Shown piece by piece: positions 21,426 to 33,240 of a stretch of 64,000 bases of DNA (positions are counted from its first letter, which is position 1; each line of letters begins with the position of its first letter). A model generated the notes under the pieces. The model searched no databases, had not been told where the DNA came from, and saw nothing but the letters and a program-made list of their open reading frames with translations. Made by a program: the position numbers and the translations under genes. The DNA comes from Zizania palustris (taxonomy: Eukaryota; Streptophyta; Magnoliopsida; Poales; Poaceae), in the NCBI GenBank assembly GCA_019279435.1, contig JAAALK010000287.1:81285886-81349885 (forward strand), given 5' to 3'.

Positions 21426-21608
21426 CGAAGCCCTTGAACCAATGGTTCGTAGGCTGTTGCCCGGGTCCTTAGAAAGATGCTTGACTCCGCAAGCATCTCC
21501 GTCCTCCTGATGCGTCCACTAGGAGTAAGGGATATTCGGAGAGCAAACAAGATTCGAACCTCCACTTTTATTTAGAAAAGGAACTTTACAATTGATTACA
21601 AGGAGCCC
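21426..21608. other. Spacer after integrase
   Basis: About 180 bp between the tandem array and the integrase stop codon; nothing recognisable apart from CTTCGA-type phrases. Confidence 0.4.
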
Positions 21609-23153
21609 CTAAGCGTAGTAACGCTTAAGGTGCTCTGCATGCCATGCATGTTTCAATTCTTCCCCTTCTAAATTAGCTAATTTAAACGATCCGGGGCTCC
21701 CTGAGTGTAGGATAATATATGGTCCTTCCCATTTATTTCCTAGCTTCCCCGGGGCTATTACACTTCGCAAAACTAAATGACCTGGTCTAAGCTCCTTTAA
21801 CATTATCTTCGGGTCATACCATGTTTTTGTTTGGTCTTGGTACTTCATCAGATAGGCGATAGCTCGAAGCCTTGTTTCTTCTGACAAATCTAGCGAAGTG
21901 TTCCTCTCGTCTTCGTCTTCGGGTTGTACTACACGAAGGGATCCACCTCTGAGCTCCGTAGGAGTCATGGCTTCATCTTCGAATAGTAGTCTAAATGGGG
22001 TAAAGCCTGTGGACCTGGCTTGGGTGGTCCGAATGGACCATAAAATCTTGGGGAGCTCTTCGACCCACAACCCCTTGGCCAACCCGACAATCCTTCTATT
22101 TAGACCGGAGAGAATATTCCCGTTGGCTCGCTCGATGGCTCCGTTGGACTATGGGTGGCGCACTGTTGCGAAGCATAACTTAATGCCTAGTTCTTCACAA
22201 AATTCTTTGAATATGTCAGCTTCGAACTGGGTTCCATTATCCACAGTTAGCTCCCTTGGTACTCCAAACCTGCATATAATATTTTGCCAGAAAAATTTTT
22301 GCACATTCCTTGAAGTGATAGCGGTCAAGGGTTCTGCTTTCGACCCACTTGGAAAAAATATTCGATTGCTACCACTGCAAACTTCAAGCTGCCCTTGGCC
22401 ATTGGAATAGGGCCGATGAGGTCCATGCCCCACCGAGCCATTGGCCATACCGGGGCAATAACTTGAAGTGGTACTGGCGGACGGTGGCTTCGTCTTCCCA
22501 TCCACTGGAATCCTTGGCAGGTTCGAACCAACTCCTCTGCATCTCTTACAATTGTCGTCCAATAGAGCCCCTACCGAAGTGTCTTGCCTGCTAGAGCACG
22601 AGTGGCTAGGTGGCTTCCACATAAACCTTCGTGGATGTCTCGAAGTATGTCTTGGCCTTCGAGTTGGGAGATGCACCGGAGTAGAGGAGAAAAAACTCCA
22701 GCTTTGTGCAACATTCCATTGACAAGCTTATAATTTCGAGCCCTTGCTTGTAACCTTCAGAAATCCGGACCCTCTGAAGAATCCGCGCTACCTTGCAAGA
22801 TATCCATTATCAGAGCTCGCCAATCTTCAGCTGGAATGCAAAGGACTTCTGCGGAGGGTAATTGATTGACTGTAGGCTTGACTAGTTCTTCATAAAAAGC
22901 ACCCTCTTGGAGGTCCAATGCTCCTGCTGCAGCTTTTGCTAGAATGTCTGCAAGTTGATTATCTGCTCGAGGGATACTTCGAACAGAAAATCCTTTCTAA
23001 TGCTGCTTCAGTCTTGCAGATTTCCTCCAGGTACTTGCTAGATGTGGGTTCCTTGCTTGAAAGCTTTTGTCAACATGCCCTGCGATGACTTGGGAATCTG
23101 TTTTAATTATTATCCTTGCTGCTCCAAGTGCCTTTGCCTTTCGGAGGCCTAGC
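21609..23153 (-). pseudogene. TE9 RNase H end and integrase
   Basis: The minus strand starts inside RNase H just left of the solo LTR (GLRKAKALGAARIIIKTDSQ, last catalytic Asp region) and passes through NPHLA and SIPRADNQLADILA. The integrase zinc-binding part follows, with HEGLCGSHLATRALAGKTL and an intact second cysteine in TCQGF. The DDE core has GMDLIGPIP, VDNGTQF and HP-x-SNGAVE-type sequence (around 22150). The C-terminal part 22082-21609 is open: WVEELPKILWSIRTTQ, TGFTPFRLLFEDEAM, GNKWEGPYIILHSGSPGSFKL, ending KHAWHAEHLKRYYA. Stops and shifts near 23000, 22720, 22470-22380 and 22150 inactivate it. Integrase inserts element cDNA into the genome. Confidence 0.85.
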
Positions 23154-25277
23154 TGAGGAGCCATGCTGAAGAGTGTGGGCTTCATGGCTCCAGATGTGAT
23201 GAGTCATTGTCAACGATAGTCAAAGAGGACTGAAAAGAGGAGAAGACCTAATGCGTCTGGGCCGCGTGTGACTCAGGTACACGGGCAGTGAGCGACTGTC
23301 GGGCAGAGGGGCCGTGAAGTCGGGCTGGCCCAATCCGGGTACATGGGCTAGGAGCAGCAGAGGATCCACTAGGCTGTTCACCAAGATTGACTCAGGTACA
23401 CGGGCGGCGAGTGATTGCCGGGCTGAGAGAGCTGCGGAATCGGGCCGGCCCAATCCGGGTACCTGGTGCAAAGTCGGTGGACGCTTTGTCAGTTTCGGTG
23501 CAAAAACTGACAACCGCTAATCTTGGATCAGACCATCCTGGAGTGAAGCCATAGTCGCTACAAAAGCTCCGCTTCCGGATAAGTCATCTGTAAATAGGAA
23601 GTTTACTATTTTGTCCTTAGGCCCACAGTCAGTCAGTTGAGTCTGTAAAAATATCCTAAGGGCAGTTTAGTCTTTTCCTTTTATTTCAGCGTCTGTAAAA
23701 AACCCTAAGGGTCTGGTGGATTATTCCTAGGCTATTGGGCTACCTTTAAATAGGGCCCCAATCCCTAGGGTTAGGGTTACCCATTCTGTAATACACTTTA
23801 ATCCAGCAAAAAGTTTGGGTCACTTTGTTCATCATTTTCTTGCTCTTCTTCCTGCGTGCGCCGCCAGGCTCCTGTTTATGCGATTTCTTCCTGTGAGCAC
23901 TGCCATCGTGAGTTTGTTCTTCACGGTTCTGTGAGATTTTATTCTCTCTATTCCTTTCATTCGGTGTGCAGCGATTTTGTGGCTTTACCGCATCGTTTTG
24001 CATGCGACTGCTTTTTATTCCAGAGCGTTTAGTTCTCTCTGATTGCTTCTATTCTGCGGTCTGAGAGTACTAGTTCTTCTTGTTTTCTCCTGTAGCGGCA
24101 AGTAGTACTTATCTCCTGTAGCTATAGTATGCTAGTTTTCTAGCCCTTGCTTTTTCCTGACATGGCTTTTTGATCGAGAAGATAGTGTCTGGCATGTCTC
24201 TTGATGTTTCTGGCGGAGCACCATACTTTGCTCGAAGTCCTTCTGTTTTGTGAAGCAGGCTTCGATCAGACATCTCTATAGTCTTTGCTGCCATCAGTAA
24301 CGCAGAACTTAAAGTGTGGACCCTGTTTTGAAGTATGCAGTGATTCGAAGTTTTTATTCTGACATATTTCGATAGTTTTACGAAGCATACATCGACAGGT
24401 TTCGAAGTTAGCTTCGAAGCGTGTATCTCTGGTTGGCTTCGCTCGGAGTGTGTTTCTGAGAGGTTTCTGTTGTTTCTATGGATCTCAGTTTGTGCGTTCG
24501 AAGTTTGTGATTCGAAGTGTGTGTCTAGTCTTCGGTTTCTTGTGTGAGAGCATCAGCTGACTCCAATTCAAAGTTAGTCTGAGTTCCGAAGGTCACTACT
24601 CCGGTAGTCATACTTCGATCAAACTGGCTTCGAAGGTTGCTTTGTAGGCTTCGATTTTTTTTCTCTTTTAAGCTTCGAAGTTGATTTTTCTTGTGTTAAG
24701 CTTCATAGCTTCGAAGTGTGTTTATTCGGAGCAGGCTTCGATAGCCTCACACTTCGCACCGAAGCATGCTTCGCATTCTGCCATACTCTTCACCGAACTA
24801 GCTAAGACTCCATCAACCTTCGGCTCGTCCGCTACACCCTTCAACAAAGGACTTCGAAGCAGACTTCGGAACAACCCCCACGGGCTTCGACGTTGCTGGC
24901 TTTGATCGACCACTTCAGGCTTCACACATACTTCGAAGCAGGCTTCGTCAAGTTCCTAACAGGAGACAACTTTGAACAGTAACGCATCATCACTTTTTAC
25001 ATGCACTCAGTTTAATTGCCGTGATGATCTGTTTCTGAGGACTTTGATCTGACCATATTTGAATGCCTTGTTTATCTTCCTATTAGCACTGTATTGGTGT
25101 TTCTTTGCCTAAGACACCGGTCGTTTTTAGGCTAGATACTTTTAGGTGTTGGCGATCTGTTTACGTTTTGCTGCTGAGTCTTTCGAGGTGCGTTGAGTGT
25201 TGGGAGCAGGCCATTGATTCGAACGAATTTTTAGGCGCCCATTCACCCCCCCTCTGGTCGCTACTTTCGGTGCTACA
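23154..25277 (+). repeat. Solo Sirevirus-type LTR inserted in TE9 RNase H
   Basis: A 2124-bp LTR, TGAGGAGCCATGC...GGTGCTACA, with no internal region beside it. Flanks are CTAGC (23149-23153) and CTAGT (25278-25282), a 5-bp target duplication with one change, and the RNase H frame of TE9 resumes across the insertion. It is the same family as the LTRs at 46002-47854 and 61496-63347. It has two 80-bp direct repeats (23269 and 23388), a TTTAAATAGG TATA-like site near 23745, and many TTCGAA palindromes (24300-24950). A conserved CCCCCCCTCTGGTCGC phrase lies near its end (25247-25262). Confidence 0.9.
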
Positions 25278-26852
25278 CTAGTAGGATCCCTTCATATTCT
25301 GCGATATTGTTGGTGGTCTTAAAGTTGAGCCTCACAGAATACATGGCATTTTGCCCTGATAGTGTTATAATGACCGCTCCAGCTCCAGCACCAGATGCCT
25401 GATAAGCTCCGTCAGAAAATATTGTCCATAAACTTTCGGAGGGCTCCTCCGGAGCCCAAACTGCAGATGGAGTCCACTCTACTATGAAGGTAGCTATGAT
25501 TTGGGATTTGATAGCTGTTCTTGCCGTGAAGGAAATTCCGAAGGGGGCTAGATTGACAGCCCACTTTCCGATCCTACCTGTAGAATCTTTGCTTCGGTGC
25601 ATATCACCAAGAGGGTAAGAGGTAGGAATGATTAGGTTGTGCGCCAGAAAGTAACGCCTTAGCTTCCGCGAGGCCATTACTAGGGCATAAGCAAATTTCT
25701 TGAGCTCAAAGTATCTTGTCTTTGCTCCGGACAAAGCTTCTGAATCAAAATAAACTAGGTTTTGCACCAGCTTACCCTTAAACTCAACTTCTCTAACCAG
25801 TACTGCACTTACTGCGGAGCCTGTTGCCGCAAGATAAAGGAGGAGTGTTTCCTCCGGGAGGGGCACAGTAAGCGTTGACAGGCTTCTGAGGTATGCCTTG
25901 ATATCATCGAAGCTCTTCTGGCACTCCGGCGTCCAGTTGAAACTTTCGGACCCCTTGAGGGCTTTGAAAATTGGAAGGCTTCGTTCGGCTGACCTGGCCA
26001 GGAATCTGCTAAGAGCTGCGAGCCTTCCTGTTAGCTTCTGGACTTGCTTCAAATTTTCTAGTGGAGCCATTCTTTGTAGTGCACTTATCTGCGTTGGGCT
26101 AGCTTCGATCCCTCTGCTCGAAACTAAGTACCCTAGCAGTTTCCCTACTTGCGCCCCTAATATACATTTTTCAGGGTTGAGGCGTACTCCACATGCTCGG
26201 AGGCTCTCAAACATTTCAGCTAGGTCTAGACTATGCTGGTGCTTTTTAGCACTCTTTATTACAATGTCATCCATATAGGCTTCGACATTCCGGCCTATTT
26301 GGTGACCTAGACCTTAGCTATTAAACGTGAGAATGTGGCTCCGGCATTCCGTAAGCCAAAAGGCATTCTTACATAACAAAATACTCCAGATGGAGTTATG
26401 AAACTTGTCTTGGCTTCGTCTTCATGCTTTAGCCAGACTTGGTGATACCCGGAGTAAGCGTCGAGGAAACTTAGCAATTCAGAGCCAGCTGTGGAATCCA
26501 CCAGTTGGTCTATTCGGGGCATAGGGTAGGGGTCTCGCGGGCATCCTTTATTTAATGATGTAAAATCGATGCACGTGCGCCACTTGCTCGAGTCCTTTTT
26601 CTTGACAAAAACAGGGTTTGCCAACCATTCGGTATGGGCTACCTCCCTGATGATGACAGCCCTTAACAATTTTTCTACTTCTATCTTGGCGAGGTCTGCC
26701 GTTTCTGCAGACAGCTTACGGAGCCCCTGGCGTACTGGCCTAGCCTTCGGGTTGATGAGCAAGCTATGCTCGATGATACTCTGATCAACCCTGGTGATGT
26801 CTTCGTCAGTCCAGGCAAAGACCTCCAAATTTTGCTTGACGACTTCTTCCAA
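25278..26852 (-). pseudogene. TE9 reverse transcriptase and RNase H
   Basis: The minus-strand frame from 26852 contains the RT fingers/palm: VFVKKKDSSKWRTCIDF, CPRDPYPMPRIDQLVD, FLDAYSGYHQ (first Asp) and MPFGLRNAGATFSRL. It stops at 26307 and resumes as YMDDIVIKSA (catalytic YMDD, 26274), LNPEKCILGA, LTGRLAALSRFLARSAER, then RNase H FSDGAYQASGAGAG and NIAEYEG up to the solo LTR. A single stop between the two parts and the LTR insertion break an otherwise long frame (about 515 codons). This enzyme copies gypsy RNA to DNA and removes the RNA strand. Confidence 0.9.
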
Positions 26853-27614
26853 CGAGGCAGCTATCTATGGCGATAGCCCCTTGCCAAACTGTATTGGGTA
26901 TTCTTTCCCCTCCTTCAAAATTATCTTCGTCACGACATCACCTTCCGGGCTTAGTTTAAGGGAGAGCCCCTTCGAAGAGTTCGAAGCCTCCTAAACCTCT
27001 TCGGTGTGCTCTGTCACACTATGTACTTGCCGGGGGTCCAACGGCTGGCTGTGACCATACTCCATTCTTCGGTCTATAGCTTGGTCTCCCGAAACAGTAA
27101 GAACTCTACCTTGCGTGGGCATCTTGAGAGATAGATAGTTGTGATGTGCTATAGCTCCGAACTGGTTTAGCATCCCTCGCCCGAAGATTACGTTGTAGGC
27201 ATAGGGGGCGTCGACGATGTTGAAGATCACCTCCTCCACCTTGGCCAAAGGCCCCTCTCCGAAAGCAACCTCGAGGCCTATTTGGCCGAGGGCATCAAGA
27301 GGCGGACCTGCGAAACCTTGAAGTGGCCGGGCCGCTGGAAGTAGATGCTTCCGAGGTATGCACATTTGGTCGAAGGCCTGGACAAAAAGTATGTCTGCGG
27401 AGCTCCCGCCATCCACCAGGATCATTCGAACTTCCACCACAGCTATATCTGCTAAATTGACCAAGGGGTCAGCATGGGGGAACTTCACCCCCGCAGCATC
27501 ACTGGCAGTAAACGAAATAGGCACATGAGACCATTCGGGCATTCCCTCCGCGGAACTCGAGGTCCCAATGTGCCCTACTTCGCGGACGTATTCATGCTGC
27601 TGCCTCTTGGACAT
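26853..27614 (-). pseudogene. TE9 protease region
   Basis: From 27614 to 26991 an open frame of 207 codons contains the retroviral-type aspartic protease: MILVDGGSSADIL (active D-G-G, a common variant in plant gypsy), then VFGRGMLNQFGAIA-like sequence (as VIFGRGMLNQFGA) and YLSLKMPTQ. The frame stops at 26991 with TAG-type breaks before RT, leaving about 140 bp (26853-26990) of broken linker. The M at 27614 is probably internal to a gag-pol frame, since KRQQHEYVREVGHI continues upstream. The protease cuts the gag-pol polyprotein. Confidence 0.8.
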
Positions 27615-29082
27615 ATTACCGATGGTCCCCCTCTAGAGATGGGCAGGACTACTCGCTTGCCACTGTCTTGGGGGTCTTCCTGCTTCGGCGGTGGCATAAT
27701 GTTGGCCACCGGTAGCCGCATGGGGGTTTCAGGGACACTGGCTCGGGCCACGATTTGCACAGGCTCTGACTATGCCGCTGGTGGGGTTTGATCCGAAGTA
27801 CCCCACCCGGTACTTCGTCCTAGGTATTCACCCCGAAGGGTTAACACCGCCTTGCAGTCCTTCGTGTCATGGCTTCTATTGTCGCCATGTACACAGCAAA
27901 AAAACTCTGGCGCCTGTCAGGTACTCTCTCTTGGAGCTTCGGTGCTCCAACCTTGAAGCCTTGCTCCTGCTGATAATTGGCTGGTGCCTTCGGAACGGAA
28001 GGTTCGATGCTTAACACCACCGAGCAGAAATGCTTCTTTCCCCGCCTGTGATCGTTGAAGCGATTGTCTTGAGGGGGTTGCAGAGAAGCTGAGGCTTCGG
28101 GCTCCGTCTTCACTTCTCGGAGGGCTGGTGCAGGTGTTACGGCTTGTCGAAGGCAGCCCTCCTCTACCTTGGCATACTGTTCGAAGTATGCCATCAGCTG
28201 TGCCACGGATGACACAGGCTTCCGATGAAGCTTGCTGAGGAGATCGGGGTTCAACACCCCTTCACGGGTGGCGTCGACTACCGAAGAGGTAGACAAGCCC
28301 TTGATCTGCGACTTGGTGTGGGCGAAGCACGTGAATTATTCCCGAAGCGTTTCCCCTGCTCGCTGCTTCACTTGGAATAAGCTCCATGTCGACATCGGAG
28401 CCACAAAGGTACCTTGGAAGTTGCTTACGAACTTCCTCTTCAACTGCTCCCAAGATCTGATCAATCCTGGCTTCAAGGACCAGAACCATCGGAGAGCCAC
28501 ACCTTCGAGAGAGAGGGGGGAACATTTTGCCATAGTTTTGCGCACCCCTCTACTTGCTTCTATTGCCAGGGCATATGAGCGAGCAAATTCTCTGGGGTCA
28601 GACCCGCCGGAATACTTGTGCAACTTCGAGGCCTTGAACCTGGGATCGAAGGGCACCCTTTGCAAGTCCGAATGTAGCGGAGACTAATCCTCAAAAGATG
28701 TGTTCTCGGCCTCCTCTGGGACTTGAACAACTTCGGGAAGATTGCGAGCACCACCGTCTTGGGGCCCTTCTAGAGTCTAGGTGGAGGCCTGGGAGCGGAG
28801 GCGATCAGCGGCCTCTTGCCTCCACCTAGCCACTTCCTCCTGAAGCCGCGCTATCTGAGCAGCCTCGGCCTCAAGAAGGTATTCGTCTTCGTCGGAGGGT
28901 AGCTCTGGGTCTCGGGAACTAACATAATCAGTTCGGAGCACCGTAGGAGGAGCCCGAGGGCCTCTGGGCACTCGACGCCCAGCGACTCCTTCGGGAATTG
29001 TTGGAACAGTTGAGGGTCCGGCTCCGTTGGTCCGAGGGGACCTTCGGAGAGGACCCGAGTATTGGCTTCGCTTGGGAGGCAT
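27615..29082 (-). pseudogene. gag: TE9 gag
   Basis: The minus-strand start MPPKRSQYSG at 29082 corresponds to the start of TE1 gag. There follow a short coiled coil (IARLQEEVARWRQEA), the gag core (FDPRFKASKLHKYSG, ALRWFWSLKPGLI, FQGTFVAPMS) and LLSKLHRKPVSSVAQLMAYFEQY. Stops at about 28777, 28682 and 28338, and a shift near 27850 at the zinc motif, make it a pseudogene. The protein is about 65-70% like TE1 gag by eye. Confidence 0.85.
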
Positions 29083-29269
29083 AGCTAGCAACGGAGAGGT
29101 CCGAAGACTGGGGACTTCGATTGGTCTGGGAAGGCGAGGGAAGGCCTTCGAACCACACTAGGAAGCCCCTTACCGAAGGGTGCGCGGAATCTTGGGACTC
29201 GGAAGCTCCCTCCATAAGTGCTCTTCGAAGTGCAGTCAGCAGTAGAGAACTAGCTTCTAGAACTAGGTT

Positions 29270-29287
29270 CCCCACGGACGGCGCCAA
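29270..29287 (-). promoter_or_regulatory. Primer binding site of TE9
   Basis: TTGGCGCCGTCCGTGGGG on the minus strand next to the 5' LTR, identical to that of TE1. Confidence 0.75.
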
Positions 29288-29288
29288 C

Positions 29289-29785
29289 TGTTGGCGTAAA
29301 AGGTTACGCTAACAGGTTCTCTAAGATTAAGAACAGACAAACAGTGAGTTCGTGTTTAGGAACTATCTCAAGCCTCTGAATTGGATAATAGCTTAAGTAG
29401 TCCGAATATGTGTATTGAATAGCTGAGTCTTCGATGCCTATTACAGGGTAAGAAGGGGGGTATTTAGAGGCAAAAAAGTCTAAGGAAAAGACCTATTTAC
29501 CCCTCAATTACAACCGCCATAATGGAAACTATTCGGTACCCTGAACAGGGTTAAAATGGTAAAATCTACCCGGAGCAAGTAGATAAGCCAAACATCTTAT
29601 CAACCTTGCTGTCGTGTCTCCGGAGCCTCATATCCTGCGGAGAGTTCCTTCGGATCATAAGTCGGAGCACCCTTCGGCTTAACGACTCCTCCACCTTCGT
29701 GCATGAGCCTATCAGCACCGAAGCTGATAAGTTATTTTGAACTGTTAATCTCTAAGTCCTGAAGGTGAAGCATTTTCCCCCAACA
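29289..29785 (-). repeat. 5' LTR of TE9
   Basis: A 497-bp LTR with TGTTGG...CCAACA ends. The TATA site equivalent to TE1's is changed (TATTTAGAGG at 29461 instead of TATTTATAGG), so promoter strength is doubtful. Flank to the right is ATATT, inside element F. Confidence 0.9.
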
Positions 29786-30068
29786 ATATTCAAGTTGTAG
29801 TTTTGCATTCAAGGTAAAGGATTCTAGCTACTAGGCAGACAAAAGATAGCAAAATCAATTCTGCAAAACACATGCTAGGCACAAGACTACAGTGATCAAG
29901 TTTGTAATTTTGTAAGTTAAAATCATGCTCATAGTGAAAGAAGATATATTAATCAGAGCTGAAAGCATTATGGTAAGGACAATTATGCAAAGGCATATAA
30001 AAGAAACTAAATGCATTAACAAATAATCATAAAGAAGCCAATGCAAAATAATGAAAACATGCTCCCCC
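29786..30068 (-). other. Remaining 3' untranslated region of Sirevirus F
   Basis: AT-rich non-coding sequence similar to 52330-52610 in element D, ending at a GCTCCCCCTCAC (30060-30071), i.e. a GTGAGGGGGAGC polypurine-like motif on the minus strand. F's 3' LTR is lost on the far side of TE9. Confidence 0.6.
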
Positions 30069-31748
30069 TCACAAAATGTCGTAAGGATGACAAATACAAA
30101 GTTCCCCACACAAATAAGAAAATTGAGATGTATCAAGGCGTTTGGTAAAAATGTCGGCAAGCTGGTTCTGGGTATCAACATATTGAAGCTCAATATCACC
30201 CTTCTCATTGTGATCTCTGAGAAAGTGATATCTCACATCAATGTGTTTGGTTCTGGAGTGTTGAACTGGGTTGTTTGCAATGCAAATGGTGCTAGTGTTA
30301 TCACAAAATAGTGGAACACTCTTATAATCTAAACCAAAATCCCACAAAGTGGAAACCATCCACAAAATCTGTTAGCAACAGCTAGCTACAGCAACATATT
30401 TGGCCTTAGTTGTAGATTGTGCAACGCTAGACTATTTACGGGAAGACCAGCAAATAAGAGATGTACCTAGAAAATGACAAGTATTGGAGGTAATCTTCCT
30501 ATCAATTCTACACACAGCAAAATCCGCATCTGAATAACCATGAAGACACAAAGAGGAAGATGTAGAATACCAAATGCCAAATTTGAGGGTATGCTTCAGA
30601 TACTTGAGAATGTGCTTTACCGCTTGGCGGTGAGAAGCTCGTGGCAAAGCCTGAAAATGAGCGCACATACACAACAGCAAAATGTATGTCCGACCTCGTA
30701 GCACTCAAGTAGAGGATGGAGCTGATCATGCTTCGGAACTCCTTCTGATCTACGGCTTCACCATCCTCGTTGGGGTCCAATGCTATCGAAGTAGCCATCG
30801 GAGTGGCGACGGGCTTCGCATCAGCCATGTCAAACTTCTTGAGCAGGTCCTTGGTGTACTTTGTGTGATGCATGAAAGTACCTTGTTTGCTTTGCTTGAT
30901 TTGCAAACTAAGAAAAAATGTGAGTTCACCCATCATGGACATCTTGAACTCCCTGCTCATAGTCTCTTCAAACTCGGTAACCAAAGCATGAGAAGAGCCA
31001 CCAAAGATGATATCGCCAACATAAATCTGAACAAGGAGGAAATCTTTGCCATGCTTGAGAGTGAAAAGGGTTTTATCTACATATCCCAACAAATACCCTC
31101 GCTCAAGCAGAAAAGACTTAAGTCTATCATACCATGCTCGAGGGGCCTACTTGAGTCCATAAAGAGCCTTATGAAGATTAAGGACTTTATGGGGGTATTT
31201 GGGGTTTTCAAATCTAGGGGTTGTTTTACATAAACGTCTTTGCCTATGAAGCCATTTAGAAAAGCACTCTTGACATCCATTTGATAAAGTTTGAAACCAC
31301 GGGATGCCGCAAATGCACGTAAAATTCTAATGGCCTCAAGACGAGCAACATGTGCAAAAGTTTCAGTAAAATCAATCCCTTCAAACTGAGAATAACCCTG
31401 AGGCACAAGTCTAGCTTTGTTTCTAATCACTGACCCATCCTCCCCTTGTTTGTTTTTTAAAATCCATTTAGTTCCATTGAAATGAACATTAGGAGGGGGG
31501 TCTACAAGGGTCCAGACTTGGTTTCTCTCAAAATTTTCAAGTTCTTCATGCATGGCATTGATCCAACTAGAATCAGATAAAGCATGACTCACATATAAGG
31601 GCTCAAAAAAAGCAACAAAAGCAAAATCAATGAAATGAGTGTGAGAGCATGTTTCCCATTGATCAAGATCACCAATGATCTGCGTGGAGAGGATGCATCC
31701 TTTTAATGTGATGAGGAGCCTCGCGGCGGGATGCAGTCTCCCCCTCAA
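30069..31748 (-). pseudogene. Sirevirus F reverse transcriptase / RNase H
   Basis: The minus-strand RT starts near 31748 with SDSSWINAMHEELENFERNQVW, then WILKNKQGEDGSV, RLVPQGYSQFEGIDFTETFA, LYQMDVKSAFLNGFI. After a break near 31230-31090 it continues LTFFLSLQIKQSKQGTF and VYVxD-type VQIYVGDIIFGG, where the catalytic YVDD is YVGD. RNase H follows (HGYSDADFAVCRIDRK, then VPLFCDNTSTICIANNPVQHSRTKHIDVRYHFLRD, QLADIFTKRLD) to 30069. Several frameshifts and the D-to-G change in the RT catalytic motif show it is inactive. Confidence 0.85.
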
Positions 31749-33240
31749 CTTGTGCTGGTGAGTGGTCGCGAAGATGACTAATGTTGAGGTAGTAACTTCG
31801 GGGCCTTTTGCTGAAGTAGTCGAAGCATGGTCAGCTTCAGGTGTCGATGTCGAGGGTAGTAGGGGATCATCCTCGAATTATTCAGGATCTTCATCTTCAA
31901 AGATAGTCTGATCCATATCATGTTCACTTGCCTATTCAAAAGAAGAACTAACACAAGGGGTTGATTCATCAAAGGTCACATAACATGACTCGATGACAAT
32001 GTTAGTTTCCAAATTGTAAACACGATAAGAATGATCATGGGTAATGTAACCCAAAAAGATCCCATCAGAAGAACGCGACTCAAACTTGTCCAAATTTCCA
32101 CGTTTTAGGATAAAACATCGACAACCAAATACTCAAAGATGAGTTACTTTGGGTTGTCTCCCAAAACGTAGCTCATATGAAGTCAAGTTCAAGATTGAGC
32201 GCAAGAAAATTTTGTTTGAGATGTAACAAGTAGTGTTCATGGCCTCAGCCCAAAACTTTCTAGGAGTCCTGTGCTCATCAAGCATCATCCTAGTCATCTC
32301 AACCAAAGTGCGGTTCTTTCTCTCAACAACACTGTTTTGTTGAGGAACCCGAGGAGTAAAGAATTGATGTTCTATGCCATGCTCCTTGCAAAAGTCAATA
32401 AAGAGACTATTCTTGAACTAGGTGCCATTATCACTTTGAATGAACTTCAATGCACCAGGGAGTTCAGTAAAAAGTCTCAAAGCTAAGCTCCGAAAGTGTG
32501 AAAACACTTCATCCCTTCTATCTAAAAAGAAGACCCAAGAGTAGCGAGAGAAATCCTCGACAATGAAAAGAACATACCATTTTCTACCTAAAGAACTAAC
32601 TGAAGAAGGACCTACAGTGTCCATATGGAGAAGCTCTCCAGGTTGTTCAGTCATCACCATAGTGACTCGTCAGTGTGAATCGGCAATCATTTTCCCATGT
32701 CGACAAGGAGCGCAAACTAAATTCTTCTCAAATTTGAGCTTGGCCAATCCTTTGATCAGACCTAGGGCACTCAAGCGAACTCAAACCTCATATGCCCTAG
32801 TCTCCTATGCCACCTCTAGCGCTCAGAAGTAGAATGTGCAACTAAGCAGTGAGAAGAACTAGATGACTTAGAAAAATCAGCTCCAAAAACTCTCCCAACT
32901 CTAAAGATATTACAAACCAAAAAACCATCAAAATAGAGTACTTGCGAAGTATCGCGATGGAATCGCACTTCAAAGCCCTCATCGAGAAACTAGGACACAA
33001 AGAGCAAATTGTATCCCAAATTTTCAACCAAAGCAACATCTTTGAGAGTGAAATTCGAATTGATCCTTACCACACCTTTACCTTTCACTCTACTCCTTTG
33101 ATTATTGCCTAAGGTGATTTGTTCCTTTTGCTTGGTCATGGTGAGGTTGGAGAACCATTATGCGTTCTCGGTCATATGGTGTGAACAACCGGAGTCCATG
33201 ATCTATGTGCCCTCCAAGCCTCGGTCTGATGCCTCACAAA
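31749..33240 (-). pseudogene. Sirevirus F protease and integrase
   Basis: Degraded minus-strand frames: protease MDSGCS near 33195 (the D-S-G active site), then gag-pre-integrase HRRLGHM near 32800. The integrase core follows: GELLHMDTVGPSSVSSL, VEDFSRYSWVFFL and IQSDNGT (32660-32418), with further catalytic-Glu region residues in another frame near 32330. The stretch 31750-32300 is the integrase C-terminal linker to RT with many stops. Confidence 0.75.

Larger units (their letters stand above)
17845..29785 (-). mobile_element. Tat-type Ty3/gypsy element TE9, 3' end truncated, with nested solo LTR
   Basis: Minus-strand order is 5' LTR (29785-29289), primer site, gag, protease, RT, RNase H, integrase, a 116-bp tandem array, then an accessory ORF on the opposite strand. 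The 3' LTR and the first part of the accessory ORF are missing at the left. A 2.1-kb solo LTR interrupts RNase H. The element sits inside the 3' untranslated region of Sirevirus F; right flank ATATT. All ORFs carry stops. Confidence 0.85.
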
